Source: an uncultured Bacteroidia bacterium
GTDB lineage: Bacteria; Bacteroidota; Bacteroidia; Bacteroidales; UBA932
Length of the DNA: 64,000 nt
NCBI GenBank assembly: GCA_902785825.1
Contig: CACZZZ010000017.1
Span: 62,001 to 126,000 of the forward strand
Direction: 5' to 3'
The notes beneath the pieces are model-generated. The model made no database searches. It was given only the letters and a program-made list of their open reading frames with translations, and was not told the origin of the DNA. The position numbers were made by a program, and so were the translations under genes. Positions 35,364-44,055 of this stretch are shown piece by piece (position 1 is the stretch's first letter; each line of letters begins with the position of its first letter).

Positions 35364-35723
35364 TTAGTTGACCGGATTCTCCGCGGCGGGAGCCTCAGCT
35401 GCGGGAGCGTCCTGCTGGACAGGAGCTGAAGGGAACGCGGGCTGATCCTCGACATTCTCGATGAGATCGTTAGCATCCACTCCGGAGACCTGGTTGCGGA
35501 CGGTGAAGGAAGTGATGATCGAGACAACGAGGATGAAGGTCACAAGCCCCCATGAAACCTTCTCAAGGATGTCGGCGGTCTGCCTGACACCGAGAGTCTG
35601 ATTGGCTGACGTGAAGTTGCTGGCCATGCCCTCGCCCTTTCCACTCTGAAGGAGAACGACGGCGATAAGCAAGATCGCGGCGATGACAATCAGGATAGTG
35701 AGGATTAAGAATAAGGTATTCAT
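35364..35723 (-). CDS. secG: Protein translocase subunit SecG
   Basis: 119 residues. Two transmembrane helices (LFLILTILIVIAAILLIAVV and WGLVTFILVVSIITSF) flank the conserved cytoplasmic loop LQSGKGEGMASNFTSANQTL, the SecG signature. SecG assists SecYE in export. The C-terminal tail is longer than in E. coli and Ala/Pro/Glu-rich, as in other Bacteroidota. It follows a sigma-54-type regulator, lptE and a small conserved gene on the same strand, spacing 5 nt. Confidence 0.95.
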   Translation of the reverse strand: MNTLFLILTILIVIAAILLIAVVLLQSGKGEGMASNFTSANQTLGVRQTADILEKVSWGLVTFILVVSIITSFTVRNQVSGVDANDLIENVEDQPAFPSAPVQQDAPAAEAPAAENPVN

Positions 35724-35728
35724 ATTCG

Positions 35729-36304
35729 TTATTTTTTAATTTCTTCGTCCAATTTTTCAATAAGGGATGCAAAGTAAGCGAATTTTTCCGGATATCGCAA
35801 CATTAGACGGGAATAAATCTTCTTTGCCTCAGCATAGTAGCCTTGATCGGCATAGACCCAGGCGAGTGTCTCGGTGCAAAATCCGAGTTCCGGATCCTCC
35901 CATTTCCTCGGGTCGTCTTCGTCGGATTTGGCCGCTTTGAACTTCGCGAAGTAGTTGTCTTCCTCGAGGGTGACGCCTTTGTATTCATCCTGCGAGAAGA
36001 AATCCCCTCCGGGGACCGTCACCGTTCTGCGGTAGGATGGGGATATGAATTTCTTCAGGAGGTCCTGGACATCCTTGTCGGAGTAGTCGGTCTCCCGTGC
36101 GGCGCGGACAATGTCGGAGACAATGGTCCTGGAAGCGATGTACATCGCGGCATCGGCATACTGCTCCTTGCCCCATTCGCTGCCGCCCATCTTGGACATC
36201 CTCTCACAGAGCTCCATCCGGGCCGCGCCGAACCATGGCCAAGTCTTGATAACATTGGCCAACTCGTCCATTGTCAGGGATTTCAGCTTTCCGACTCCTT
36301 CCAT
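35729..36304 (-). CDS. Conserved helical protein between lptE and secG
   Basis: About 191 residues from the ATG at 36304, 4 nt after the lptE stop (an upstream GTG would overlap lptE). No signal peptide. Helical throughout; the C-terminal part (CTETLAWVYADQGYYAEAKK followed by IYSRLMLRYPEKFAYFASLI) is a typical TPR pair ending with a third capping helix. The N-terminal half starts with MDELANVIKTWPWFGAARME, a segment often seen in this genomic slot in Bacteroidales. Function unknown; placement suggests a role in envelope biogenesis. Confidence 0.8.
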   Translation of the reverse strand: MEGVGKLKSLTMDELANVIKTWPWFGAARMELCERMSKMGGSEWGKEQYADAAMYIASRTIVSDIVRAARETDYSDKDVQDLLKKFISPSYRRTVTVPGGDFFSQDEYKGVTLEEDNYFAKFKAAKSDEDDPRKWEDPELGFCTETLAWVYADQGYYAEAKKIYSRLMLRYPEKFAYFASLIEKLDEEIKK

Positions 36305-36308
36305 CTCA

Positions 36309-36818
36309 CTACCATTGAGCCACACTGGCGTTGAACATGTCCTCGACCAGCTTCTCCACTATCTCCTCGCAGAGGGAGGCCTCCACGGCATCCAGTGAAT
36401 TAGTCGAGTCGTAATCTGAATATGCCGAGAAACTCTTCTCGAAATCCTCTTCCGGATACTTCCTATTGGTGAATTTCAAGCTGGCGGTCACTGTGAGGCG
36501 GTTCATCGCCGCCACCTCGTTGGCTGTGACCGCGGCGGCGCGGACATCATAGCCCGTCACCGCACCGGAGATCTCGAGATCCCCGTCGATGTCAACCTGC
36601 TCCAGCTTGGTGAGCTTGCGGAATTTGTCCTTCATCGCCTCGGTCAAGTCATTGCTCAAGGTTGGATTGACCTTAAGTGCCTTATATTCGAAGAAGTTGA
36701 TAGTCACCGTCTTGACATCCGGCTGGATGGATGTGCCGGAGAAGGAGTACTTGACTATCGAGCAGCCCCCGAGAAGGAAGGAGACCGCTATCAAAACCGC
36801 TATGGTGATTCTTCTCAT
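36309..36818 (-). CDS. lptE: LPS-assembly lipoprotein LptE
   Basis: 169 residues with lipobox Cys19 (FLLGGC). The first mature strand CSIVKYSFSGTSI and the following VKTVTINFFEYKALKVNPTL match Bacteroidota LptE. The fold is an alpha/beta plug that sits inside the LptD barrel and helps insert lipopolysaccharide into the outer leaflet. The end of the gene abuts the next ORF (stop to start 4 nt). The upstream activator gene lies 5 nt away, an arrangement that recurs in Bacteroidales. Confidence 0.88.
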   Translation of the reverse strand: MRRITIAVLIAVSFLLGGCSIVKYSFSGTSIQPDVKTVTINFFEYKALKVNPTLSNDLTEAMKDKFRKLTKLEQVDIDGDLEISGAVTGYDVRAAAVTANEVAAMNRLTVTASLKFTNRKYPEEDFEKSFSAYSDYDSTNSLDAVEASLCEEIVEKLVEDMFNASVAQW

Positions 36819-36823
36819 ATTCT

Positions 36824-38053
36824 TTATTCCAAATGATATTCCTTGATCTTCCTGTAAAGGGTTCTCTCGGAGATTCCTACTTCCTGAGCGGCAAGTTTCC
36901 TGTTGCCGCGGTGTTTCTCAAGAGCTTTTATGATGTTCTCGAGATTGGACTTCTTTAGCGAGAGGTCCTGGTTCTGGCTGTCATGGACATTGATATCCAC
37001 CACCTTGCCGATGTCCTCGCTGGAGACTGGAGCCCCTTGCCCCTGCCACTCCGCCTCCTCGTCCGGGATGTGCGGAGTCAGGACCGGAGCCGGGCTGGCG
37101 TTTATCGAGCTTATCCTTGCCTTAAGGTCGTCAACCTCATGTTTGAGATCCAGGATGGCCTTGATGAACATCTGCCGGTCGGATTCGGACATCGAATCTC
37201 CCCGGTTGTCTTCCATGACAGCGGGAAGCAGGTTCACATCTTCCTTAGGCATGTAGCCAGCCAGGGTGGCCGCGTCCACAACGCATCTGCCGGAAGTCGG
37301 GGTGAGTTTCTCCGATTCCAAGGCAGTCACGGTCTCGGCGACGTTTTTGAGCTGGCGGATATTCCCGGGCCAGCGATAGTTTATCAACAAATCGATAGCG
37401 TCGTTTGTCAGGGTGACCTTACTCATTCCGTATTTTTCCGAGAAGTCCGATGAGAACTTCCTGAAAAAGAGATAGATATCCCCCTTCCTGTCTCGCAGGG
37501 CAGGCATCCGGATCTGGATGGCGTTGAGTCTATAATAAAGGTCTTCCCGGAATTTGCCTTTGCTGACAGCGTGGATGAGGTCGTTGTTGGTGGCCGCGAT
37601 GACCCTCACATCCGTCTTTTCGACTTTGGATGATCCCACTTTGATGAATTCCCCGCTTTGGAGGACGCGGAGCAGTTTCGCTTGGGAGGGGAGGGGCAAC
37701 TCGCCGATCTCGTCGAGGAAAAGGGTTCCTCCGTTGGCTTCCTCGAAATAGCCCTTCCGGGTCTCTATCGCACCGGTAAAAGAACCTTTCTCGTGGCCGA
37801 ACAACTCGGAGTCGATGGTTCCTTCCGGAATGGCTCCGCAGTTGACCGCGAAGTACTTGGCTGTCTTACGGCGGCTGTTTTGGTGGATGATTTTGGGTAT
37901 GTTCTCCTTACCGACACCGCTCTCTCCAGTGACGAGCACGGTGAGGTCGGTAGGGGCTATGGTGATGGCTGTCTCAAGAGCCCGGTTAAGGGCGGCATCG
38001 TTCCCGATGATGTCGTACTTGTTTTTCAGCCTTTGCAAATCTTGTGAGTCCAT
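36824..38053 (-). CDS. Sigma-54-interacting transcriptional activator (AAA+ and Fis HTH)
   Basis: 409 residues. The AAA+ core has Walker A GESGVGKE (43-50), the sigma-54 contact loop GSFTGA (90-95; GAFTGA in most activators), Walker B GGTLFLDEIGELP and the arginine-finger region FREDLYYRLNAI. The C-terminal Fis-type HTH reads NRKLAAQEVGISERTLYRKI. There is no receiver or GAF domain at the N-terminus, so it is controlled, if at all, by expression or by a partner. The GSFTGA change is in the sigma-54-binding loop and may be tolerated. First gene of the lptE-secG transcript. Confidence 0.9.
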   Translation of the reverse strand: MDSQDLQRLKNKYDIIGNDAALNRALETAITIAPTDLTVLVTGESGVGKENIPKIIHQNSRRKTAKYFAVNCGAIPEGTIDSELFGHEKGSFTGAIETRKGYFEEANGGTLFLDEIGELPLPSQAKLLRVLQSGEFIKVGSSKVEKTDVRVIAATNNDLIHAVSKGKFREDLYYRLNAIQIRMPALRDRKGDIYLFFRKFSSDFSEKYGMSKVTLTNDAIDLLINYRWPGNIRQLKNVAETVTALESEKLTPTSGRCVVDAATLAGYMPKEDVNLLPAVMEDNRGDSMSESDRQMFIKAILDLKHEVDDLKARISSINASPAPVLTPHIPDEEAEWQGQGAPVSSEDIGKVVDINVHDSQNQDLSLKKSNLENIIKALEKHRGNRKLAAQEVGISERTLYRKIKEYHLE

Positions 38054-38057
38054 ATTG

Positions 38058-38065
38058 CAAAGTTA
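38058..38065 (-). promoter_or_regulatory. -7 box for the regulator-lptE-secG operon
   Basis: The minus strand reads TAACTTTG, an exact TAnnTTTG, 4 nt before the start codon, which would make the message leaderless. It is divergent from the box at 38079-38086. Confidence 0.45.
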
Positions 38066-38078
38066 CGAAAATAATAGT

Positions 38079-38086
38079 TATATTTG
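38079..38086 (+). promoter_or_regulatory. -7 box for the TPR/OmpA-like lipoprotein gene
   Basis: TATATTTG is an exact TAnnTTTG; ATTG at 38054-38057 is a possible -33 box 21 nt upstream. The leader is about 60 nt. Confidence 0.55.
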
Positions 38087-38149
38087 CCTACTGATGTAAA
38101 AGGCTTATTGAGTAAAGTCCAATTATAATTAATATCAAGTATTCAAGCA

Positions 38150-39799
38150 ATGAAGAAAGCAATTAAGATTCTCGCCGCGGCGGCCATGGTGCTGTCCGCA
38201 GTCGCTTGCTCCTCAGCCAAGAAGATGGCTGAGCTGGCCGACAATGTGATTGTCACTTGCAACCCCGCCGTTCTTGAGGCCGTCGCAGGTAACATTGATC
38301 CCACAGTCTCCGTGACCTATCCTGCCAACTACTTCCATCCGAAGGCTATCCTCGAGGTCACCCCTGTCATCGTTTACGATGGTGGTGAGTGCAAGATGGA
38401 TCCCCTCATGTATCAGGGCGAGAAGGTCAAGGACAACTACAAAGTTGTTCCCAAGGCTGGTAGCACTGTGACCGAGAAACTTCACTTCCCGTTCATCGAA
38501 GGAATGGAGAAGTCTCATCTCGAGCTTCGTGGTGTCGCCAAGTATAAGGGCAAATCCATCGCCCTTCCTACCAAGAAGGTCGCTGACGGTGTCAACACCA
38601 CCTACCAGCTCGTGAAGGCTGGTGGTCTCGTTCCTCTTAAGGCTGACGGCTATCAGGCTATCCTCAAGCAGACCGCTGAGGGCCAGATCCTCTATAGGAT
38701 CAACTCCGCCGATGTCCAGAGCAAGCAGCTCAAGGGTGAGTCCATCAAGAACTTCCAGAACGCTCTCGACGAGATCGCCGCTAACGAGCGCAAGACTCTT
38801 GTCGGAACCGAGGTCGTCGCTTACGCTTCCCCTGACGGTGGTGAGAAGCTCAACCGCAAGCTCTCCGACAACCGTTCCAAGACCGCTGACAAGGCTTGGG
38901 ATAAGGTCGTCAAGGGTAAGAGTGTCACCGATCCTGAGGTCAGGAGCATCGGTCAGGACTGGGAAGGCTTCCAGGAGCTTGTCCAGAATTCTGACATCCG
39001 CGACAAGGATCTCATCCTCCGCGTTCTTTCCATGTACAGCGATCCCGCCGTTCGTGAGAGCGAGATCAAGAACATGTCTTCTGTCTATTCTGAGCTCAAG
39101 AACGACATCCTCCCTGAGCTTCGTCGCGCCCGCTTCATCGCCAACGTCGAGTTCAAGAACTACACCGCCGATGAGCTTCTTGAGATGATCAACAACAACA
39201 GCGATGTCCTCGATGAGCCCGCTCTCCTGCACGCCGCTACCCTCGTCAAGGATCTTGACAGCAAGGTCAAGCTCTACAACAAGGCTATCAGCAAGTATGA
39301 CAGCGACGCCGCCAGGTTCAACCTCGGTACCGCTTATCTGAACGCCGGCGACCTCAAGAACGCCGCCAAGGCTTTCGCCAATGTCGAGACCAAGGACGCT
39401 GACCTTGACAACGCCCTCGGTGTCCTCGCCCTTCGCAACGGTGACTTCAAGAACGCCGCCAGCTACTTCAAGAAGGCCGGCAACGATGTCGCCAAGACCA
39501 ACCAGGGTGTCATCGACATCCTCTCCGGCAACTATGACAAGGCTGTCCAGGATCTTAAGGACGCTAAGGGCTGCTGCCACAACACTGTCCTCGCTTACAT
39601 CCTCACCAACCAGCTTGACAAGGCTAAGGCCGCCGCTCACTGTGGCGATCCTAAGGTGACCTACCTGAAGGCCATCATCGCTGCTCGCCAGGGCAACGCC
39701 GCTGAGGCTAAGACTCTCCTCGACGAGGTCGCCAAGGCTGACAAGGCTCTTGCCGAGAGGGCTAAGAACGATGTCGAGTTCGCTCAGATCTACAAGTAG
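38150..39799 (+). CDS. Highly expressed lipoprotein with OmpA-like and TPR parts
   Basis: 549 residues, lipobox Cys20 (LSAVAC). Residues about 25-160 are a beta domain (TVSVTYPANYFHPKAILEVT). About 205-260 resembles an OmpA-type peptidoglycan-binding helix-strand unit (VVAYASPDGGEKLNRKLSDN). From about 345 to the end lie several TPR-like helical repeats (ARFNLGTAYLNAGDLKNAAK). Codon use is extremely biased (mostly AAG, CTC, GAC, GGT), so it is probably among the most abundant proteins of the cell; it follows a good promoter and ends at a strong terminator. Likely an outer-membrane or cell-wall-linked structural protein. Confidence 0.82.
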   Translation: MKKAIKILAAAAMVLSAVACSSAKKMAELADNVIVTCNPAVLEAVAGNIDPTVSVTYPANYFHPKAILEVTPVIVYDGGECKMDPLMYQGEKVKDNYKVVPKAGSTVTEKLHFPFIEGMEKSHLELRGVAKYKGKSIALPTKKVADGVNTTYQLVKAGGLVPLKADGYQAILKQTAEGQILYRINSADVQSKQLKGESIKNFQNALDEIAANERKTLVGTEVVAYASPDGGEKLNRKLSDNRSKTADKAWDKVVKGKSVTDPEVRSIGQDWEGFQELVQNSDIRDKDLILRVLSMYSDPAVRESEIKNMSSVYSELKNDILPELRRARFIANVEFKNYTADELLEMINNNSDVLDEPALLHAATLVKDLDSKVKLYNKAISKYDSDAARFNLGTAYLNAGDLKNAAKAFANVETKDADLDNALGVLALRNGDFKNAASYFKKAGNDVAKTNQGVIDILSGNYDKAVQDLKDAKGCCHNTVLAYILTNQLDKAKAAAHCGDPKVTYLKAIIAARQGNAAEAKTLLDEVAKADKALAERAKNDVEFAQIYK

Positions 39800-39822
39800 T
39801 CTAAAGAACTTGATGCTGATTA

Positions 39823-39857
39823 AAATCTTCCGGACACCGGTCCGGAAGATTTTTTTT
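39823..39857 (+). terminator. Strong rho-independent terminator
   Basis: AAATCTTCCGGAC / GTCCGGAAGATTT form a long stem with a 4-nt loop, followed by a run of T residues, 25 nt after the lipoprotein stop codon. Confidence 0.9.
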
Positions 39858-39860
39858 GCT

Positions 39861-39868
39861 TATATTTG
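39861..39868 (+). promoter_or_regulatory. -7 box for the DUF1080 gene
   Basis: TATATTTG directly after the terminator T-run, 35 nt before the start codon. No clear -33 box. Confidence 0.45.
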
Positions 39869-39903
39869 GAGTTAAGAACTGATATCACTAAAACCTTATT
39901 CAA

Positions 39904-40671
39904 ATGAGACGAACGATTATAACTATCCTGTCATTGGCACTTGCTTTCTCAGCCGCGGCGCAAGAGAAGACTTATCCGGAGCCGGAGAAGATGAGTCCGG
40001 GTATGACGGAATTCTGGACTCCTCAACCCAAGGTCGTGACTCCTGGGGACATCCTCACCAATTCAGCCCCTTCTGACGCTATTGTGCTGTTTGACGGGAG
40101 GAATCTTGACGCATGGGTGTCCGCCAATGGTGGTGCGGCCAAATGGAAGGTCCATGATGGTGTGTTCACTGTCGACAAGAAGACTGGAGATATCTTGACT
40201 AAGGAGAGTTTCGGAAGTTTCCAGCTCCATCTCGAGTGGTGCATTCCCGAGAATATCACAGGATCCAGCCAAGCCAGAGGCAACAGCGGTGTCTATCTCC
40301 AAGACAAGTATGAGATCCAGATTCTGGACTGCTACCAGAACGAGACTTATGCCAATGGCCAGACCGGCAGCGTTTACAAACAGGTGATTCCCCTCGCAAA
40401 CGCCATGCGCAAGCCCGGAGAGTGGAATGTTTATGACATCATCTATAGCGCCCCCGTATTCAATGAGGATGGCACCTATAAAGTGGCACCTCAAGTGACT
40501 GTCATCCAGAATGGTATCGTGCTGCTGAACAATTTCACCATCAGAGGTACCACAGAGTACATAGGCCACCCGAGGGTTGTCCCCCATGGCGACGGTCCGA
40601 TCCGCCTTCAGTCCCATGGCGACAAGAGCGAACCAATAAGCTTCAGAAATATCTGGCTTAGAAAGATGTAG
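39904..40671 (+). CDS. Secreted DUF1080 protein (3-keto-disaccharide hydrolase-type domain)
   Basis: 255 residues with signal peptide MRRTIITILSLALAFSAAAQ. The domain is a concanavalin-like jelly roll: IVLFDGRNLDAWVSANGG, KWKVHDGVFTVDKKTGDILT, FQLHLEWCIPE, and GNSGVYLQDKYEIQILDC. The C-terminal GDGPIRLQSHGDKSEPISFR with RNIWLRKM is the usual DUF1080 end. PF06439 members act on glycans, some hydrolysing 3-keto-glycosides made by a partner oxidoreductase. A Gfo/Idh/MocA enzyme and an FAD oxidoreductase are encoded elsewhere in the window, though not adjacent. Stands alone on its strand. Confidence 0.88.
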   Translation: MRRTIITILSLALAFSAAAQEKTYPEPEKMSPGMTEFWTPQPKVVTPGDILTNSAPSDAIVLFDGRNLDAWVSANGGAAKWKVHDGVFTVDKKTGDILTKESFGSFQLHLEWCIPENITGSSQARGNSGVYLQDKYEIQILDCYQNETYANGQTGSVYKQVIPLANAMRKPGEWNVYDIIYSAPVFNEDGTYKVAPQVTVIQNGIVLLNNFTIRGTTEYIGHPRVVPHGDGPIRLQSHGDKSEPISFRNIWLRKM

Positions 40672-40691
40672 CCTGATGTCTTTGATGAGCG

Positions 40692-41990
40692 CTATTGGCG
40701 TTCAATTCTGGGATGGGCCTTCATCATTGATGAGGCCCATTCTTTGAATTCGCCCCATTTGTAATATGGCCCTGAAACAGGCTGGAGCTGTGGTAGTGTG
40801 GCCTCGCCGCCATTTCTCAAGAGTTTGAACAGAATATCCGGATTCTTTTTAGAGCGATAGAACACGAACTGGATGTTGGCCCCCTTCGGTGTGTCATAGT
40901 TTTGGAACCAATACTTGACATCTTCTGTTTTCTCAGGCTCGAAACCACAGCCATTGATATTCAGAAGGGGACAGATGGCGTTAACGACAGTGTCGTGGCC
41001 AAAACGGAAATGTCCCTTATATACTCCAGTTGCGATAGCCTCATCTGCCATTGTTATGATATCTCTCAATAGGGGAATCATGCGGTAACGGTTCCTGGAA
41101 TGGCCCACATAGACAGAATAGTTCTCTATTTCCCACATCGTGAGGAGTTGATCTTTACTGAATATGTCCTCAAGCCAGTTCCCGTCGGAATAGTTGTGAT
41201 ACCCGGCCCAAAGGTTGAAGAGTTCATGGACAAATTCCCTCCGGCCTCCTATTTCCTCGAGGAACCCCCTGTCTGTGAACAGTTTCCCTAGTATGGAATC
41301 ATAGTCTGTAAGACGGTCTTGCATGTCGGTCACACTCTCCGGGACGATAATGCTTCCCTCGTAGTATTCCGCGATTTCTTTTGGGGCCCCTCCGGGATTC
41401 GTCACGTTCAGGTTGGTGTGGAGAGAATTCATTTCGATGTTCAGTTTAGGAGCGCATTTCTGGAGGCTGACGGTGAAAGCGTTCATGCTGACTATGGCCC
41501 TTTGGGAGGTCGAGGCCATAGCCATAACATCTCCACCATCTTTGAACACCTCAGGGAAATCCTGGCACATTTTTCTTGCTATTTCCATGTGCTGCTCCAT
41601 TCCGAGTTCTGAGAGGTCCCCTGTGTTGAGAAGAGGTTTCAGGTAGAATGCGTTGAAGTCATCATACAACCTTTGCCCCCTTGGAGTGAGAGATCCTGAG
41701 TCAGAGGCGGCGTCAAGCACTTTTTTTAGAAGTGTATAAGTGTTTGAGTTCCATGCGTAACGGGAGCCGTGGCGACCATAATGGGAAATATAGAAAGGGG
41801 AGTAGCCCTTAGGGGCTGGAGTCAGAGCTGCCGCATCGTAACGGTACGGACCCTCACACCCAGCCATCTTGTCCCGGCTGGATGCCACGATATCCAGCAC
41901 ATCGTAGGTCTGGGCTCTTAAAGTGAATGAAATGCTAAGAAGCGTGAAGACGCCTAAGGCGGCTGTGATAAGTCTAAATGTGTGTCTCAT
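40692..41990 (-). CDS. Secreted histidine acid phosphatase (branch 2)
   Basis: 432 residues with a signal peptide ending near residue 26. The catalytic motif is ISHYGRHGSRYAW, with the phosphorylated His in RHGSRY; the second conserved motif near the C-terminus is FRFGHDTVVNAICPLL, giving a HD pair as in acid phosphatases and phytases, not the HAE of inositol-polyphosphate phosphatases. The enzyme removes phosphate from organic substrates such as phytate or sugar phosphates in the periplasm. Divergent from a glycerophosphodiesterase gene: two phosphate-releasing enzymes share a 77-bp promoter region. Confidence 0.88.
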   Translation of the reverse strand: MRHTFRLITAALGVFTLLSISFTLRAQTYDVLDIVASSRDKMAGCEGPYRYDAAALTPAPKGYSPFYISHYGRHGSRYAWNSNTYTLLKKVLDAASDSGSLTPRGQRLYDDFNAFYLKPLLNTGDLSELGMEQHMEIARKMCQDFPEVFKDGGDVMAMASTSQRAIVSMNAFTVSLQKCAPKLNIEMNSLHTNLNVTNPGGAPKEIAEYYEGSIIVPESVTDMQDRLTDYDSILGKLFTDRGFLEEIGGRREFVHELFNLWAGYHNYSDGNWLEDIFSKDQLLTMWEIENYSVYVGHSRNRYRMIPLLRDIITMADEAIATGVYKGHFRFGHDTVVNAICPLLNINGCGFEPEKTEDVKYWFQNYDTPKGANIQFVFYRSKKNPDILFKLLRNGGEATLPQLQPVSGPYYKWGEFKEWASSMMKAHPRIERQ

Positions 41991-41994
41991 AACC

Positions 41995-42002
41995 CAAAGA
42001 TA
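41995..42002 (-). promoter_or_regulatory. -7 box for the histidine phosphatase gene
   Basis: The minus strand reads TATCTTTG, an exact TAnnTTTG, 4 nt from the start codon, implying a leaderless message if used. Confidence 0.5.
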
Positions 42003-42023
42003 ACAATAATCCCACGCATTGCT

Positions 42024-42031
42024 TATATTTG
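42024..42031 (+). promoter_or_regulatory. -7 box for the GDPD-pnuC operon
   Basis: TATATTTG, exact TAnnTTTG, 36 nt before the ATG at 42068. Same divergent layout as at 20044-20072. Confidence 0.55.
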
Positions 42032-42067
42032 CATGGCCACTTTTATAATTGAATCATCTTTTCAGGC

Positions 42068-42892
42068 ATGAAAAAATATTTATCCACTCTGATCTGGGCC
42101 TTGATGGCAGTATCAGCTTTCGCCCAGGAACAACAAGTACGGTTCTTCTCCCATAGAGGAGGAAGGATGGAATTTGACGAGAACACCATTCCTGCCTTTG
42201 AATCCAGCTATAAAGCCGGTTACAGGGGCTATGAGACCGATATCAGGATGACTGCCGACGGGAAACTGGTCATCCTGCATGACTCGAACCTGAAACGCAC
42301 GACCGACACTGAAGGTGTTGTGGAAGAGATGACTGAAGCCCAGATCCGCAAGGCCAGGACCAAGAAGGGGAATAAGGTCATGTTCCTAGACGAGCTCATG
42401 GATTGGCTGGACTCCAAAGGGGATGTGACTTATGTGGAATTCGAGCTTAAGACGTCTCCTGTCGACCTTTATCCCGAGGAAAGGCTCCGGGAGTATTGCG
42501 ACAAACTATATGATAGAGTCATGCGAAACAAACCCTCAGGGGCGACTTATCTGTTCACTTCAGGGGACTACCGCGGACTGCGCTATCTACAGCAGAAATA
42601 TCCGGGAGTCCAAATGCTATTAATCACAGGGAAACCCTGCAATGATGAGACTATCGCATTATGCAAAGCGATGGGGATAGATCGTCTCGGGGCCACAATG
42701 GACGGCACATCCAGAGCGGCGGTCAAAAAGGCACACGAACAGGGTTTGATAGTCAGCCTCTGGCCGGGACAAAGCGTCGCTGACGCTATGCTGGGAATCT
42801 ATCTGGGAGCCGATTTTTTATGCACCGACATCCCGGTTGAGGTAAAGGAATACATGACGGCAAAGGCTCCTTGGGTCAAGGCGATGTATTAA
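42068..42892 (+). CDS. Secreted glycerophosphodiester phosphodiesterase
   Basis: 274 residues with signal peptide MKKYLSTLIWALMAVSAFA. The barrel has FFSHRGGRMEFDENTIPAF (the GDPD His-Arg-Gly plus Glu-Asn), GYETDIRMTADGKLVILHD with both the Glu-x-Asp and His, VTYVEFELKTS (third metal Glu) and, at the end, ADFLCTDIPVEV. All catalytic residues are present, unlike the second GDPD at 16.4 kb. It hydrolyses glycerophosphodiesters to glycerol-3-phosphate. Ten nt separate it from the PnuC-type transporter gene. Confidence 0.92.
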   Translation: MKKYLSTLIWALMAVSAFAQEQQVRFFSHRGGRMEFDENTIPAFESSYKAGYRGYETDIRMTADGKLVILHDSNLKRTTDTEGVVEEMTEAQIRKARTKKGNKVMFLDELMDWLDSKGDVTYVEFELKTSPVDLYPEERLREYCDKLYDRVMRNKPSGATYLFTSGDYRGLRYLQQKYPGVQMLLITGKPCNDETIALCKAMGIDRLGATMDGTSRAAVKKAHEQGLIVSLWPGQSVADAMLGIYLGADFLCTDIPVEVKEYMTAKAPWVKAMY

Positions 42893-42902
42893 TCAGTTTG
42901 AT

Positions 42903-43691
42903 ATGACACCTATTGCGGAAAAAAGATTCAACCTGGCGTTCAATATATTCCTGGTCACGGGAATGATTGTCGCAGTCACGATCACGACCATATTCAAACT
43001 CCAGCAACCCGGAGTCAAGACGTTCATGCTGCTTTTGGCGGCATTTGGGTCAGTGATGGGAGTCATCAATACTGTTCTTTCAGCGAATGGCCATCTGCTG
43101 ACATTCCTGTTTGGCTTCCTGGACGTCTTGGCCGCGACTGTGGTCCTTTACGATAATGGGATAATGGGCAATTTCGCCCTGCATGCTTTCTATTTCCTGC
43201 CCATGCAGTTCATCGGATTCTGGCAGTGGAGAAAGAGGGGTGCCAGGATGGGTGGAGAGAATGAGGAGGAAACGAAGGTCCGGGCCAGGAAACTTACCGG
43301 GAAGCAGTGGATGTGGCTTGTCGGGGGGATCACCGTGGGAATCGCCGCCCTTTACGGAATCTTGTACACTGTCGATGCCGCCAAGCTTTCTGCCGGCAAG
43401 ATCGACTCGTTCAACAAGTCCAAGGTGCTGCTTGACGCTGTTGTGATGACCCTGAATATCGCTGGGCAGATCCTTCTTAGTTTCGCGTTTATGGAGCAGT
43501 GGTACATCTGGATCCTTGTGAATATCTCCTCAATCTCGCTTTGGACGGTCGCTCTCCTAAGCGGGACAGGATCAGGGAATGCCGGAGTGATGCTCATCAA
43601 ATACGTGTTCTATCTGATGAACTCCTTGAATGGTCTGAGGATTTGGCTTAACCTTTGCAAAGAACCTGCTTCCGGAACCCCGTTATCGTAG
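42903..43691 (+). CDS. PnuC-family transporter (nicotinamide riboside or thiamine)
   Basis: 262 residues with about seven transmembrane helices. The C-terminal family signatures are EQWYIWILVNISSISLW and LMNSLNGLRIWLN, close to the WILVN and LxNxxNGLxxW patterns of PnuC. An FHAFYFLPMQFIGFWQW-like helix 3-4 region is also seen (ALHAFYFLPMQFIGFWQW). PnuC takes up nicotinamide riboside; close paralogues (PnuT) take up thiamine. There is no TPP riboswitch or thiamine kinase beside it, so nicotinamide riboside is favoured slightly. Confidence 0.85.
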   Translation: MTPIAEKRFNLAFNIFLVTGMIVAVTITTIFKLQQPGVKTFMLLLAAFGSVMGVINTVLSANGHLLTFLFGFLDVLAATVVLYDNGIMGNFALHAFYFLPMQFIGFWQWRKRGARMGGENEEETKVRARKLTGKQWMWLVGGITVGIAALYGILYTVDAAKLSAGKIDSFNKSKVLLDAVVMTLNIAGQILLSFAFMEQWYIWILVNISSISLWTVALLSGTGSGNAGVMLIKYVFYLMNSLNGLRIWLNLCKEPASGTPLS

Positions 43692-43693
43692 GA

Positions 43694-43725
43694 TTTGGAT
43701 AATTGATGTTTTTTTATTTACTTTG
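43694..43725 (+). promoter_or_regulatory. Promoter of acpP
   Basis: TTTG (43694-43697), 20 nt, TTACTTTG (43718-43725; one mismatch to TAnnTTTG). The leader is about 45 nt and AT-rich. Confidence 0.6.
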
Positions 43726-43778
43726 CGGAGTTATTGTGTAATATTGGATAGAATTTAAACTATTTAATTTTTATAACC

Positions 43779-44036
43779 ATGACTGAAGAAGAGATTGTAA
43801 AACAAGTCAAAGCGATCATCGTTGACAAACTCGGCGTCGAGGAGTCTGAAGTGACTGAGACCGCCAATTTCACAAATGATCTGGGAGCTGATTCTCTCGA
43901 CACTGTCGAGCTTCTTATGGAGTTCGAGAGGGTTTTCGGAATCAAGATTCCTGATGAGGAGACCAGCACTATCGCTACCGTCAAGGACGCTATCGATAAG
44001 GTTAAGGAGAAGATCGCAGGCAAAGAGGAGGCTTAA
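43779..44036 (+). CDS. acpP: Acyl carrier protein
   Basis: 85 acidic residues in the four-helix ACP fold. The phosphopantetheine attachment serine is Ser39 in [17 protein letters not shown], and helix III follows in FGIKIPDEE. It carries growing fatty acids (and lipid A acyl chains). In most Bacteroidales acpP is followed by fabF; here a terminator and a convergent gene follow, so it is alone on its transcript. It has its own promoter and bidirectional terminator. Confidence 0.96.
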   Translation: MTEEEIVKQVKAIIVDKLGVEESEVTETANFTNDLGADSLDTVELLMEFERVFGIKIPDEETSTIATVKDAIDKVKEKIAGKEEA

Positions 44037-44055
44037 TTCTCGCGCTTGACTTTAA

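Noticed and set aside
38213..39640. A 475-codon open frame on the minus strand opposite the abundant lipoprotein gene
   Set aside because: It mirrors the strongly biased codons of the plus-strand gene (AAG, CTC, GAC). Its translation is a monotonous Leu/Val/Asp/Glu sequence with no family, and the plus-strand gene has signal peptide, promoter and terminator.
42903..43691. Assignment of the PnuC-type protein as a thiamine transporter with a TPP riboswitch
   Set aside because: The gap to the preceding gene is only 10 nt, leaving no room for a riboswitch, and no thiamine kinase gene is adjacent.
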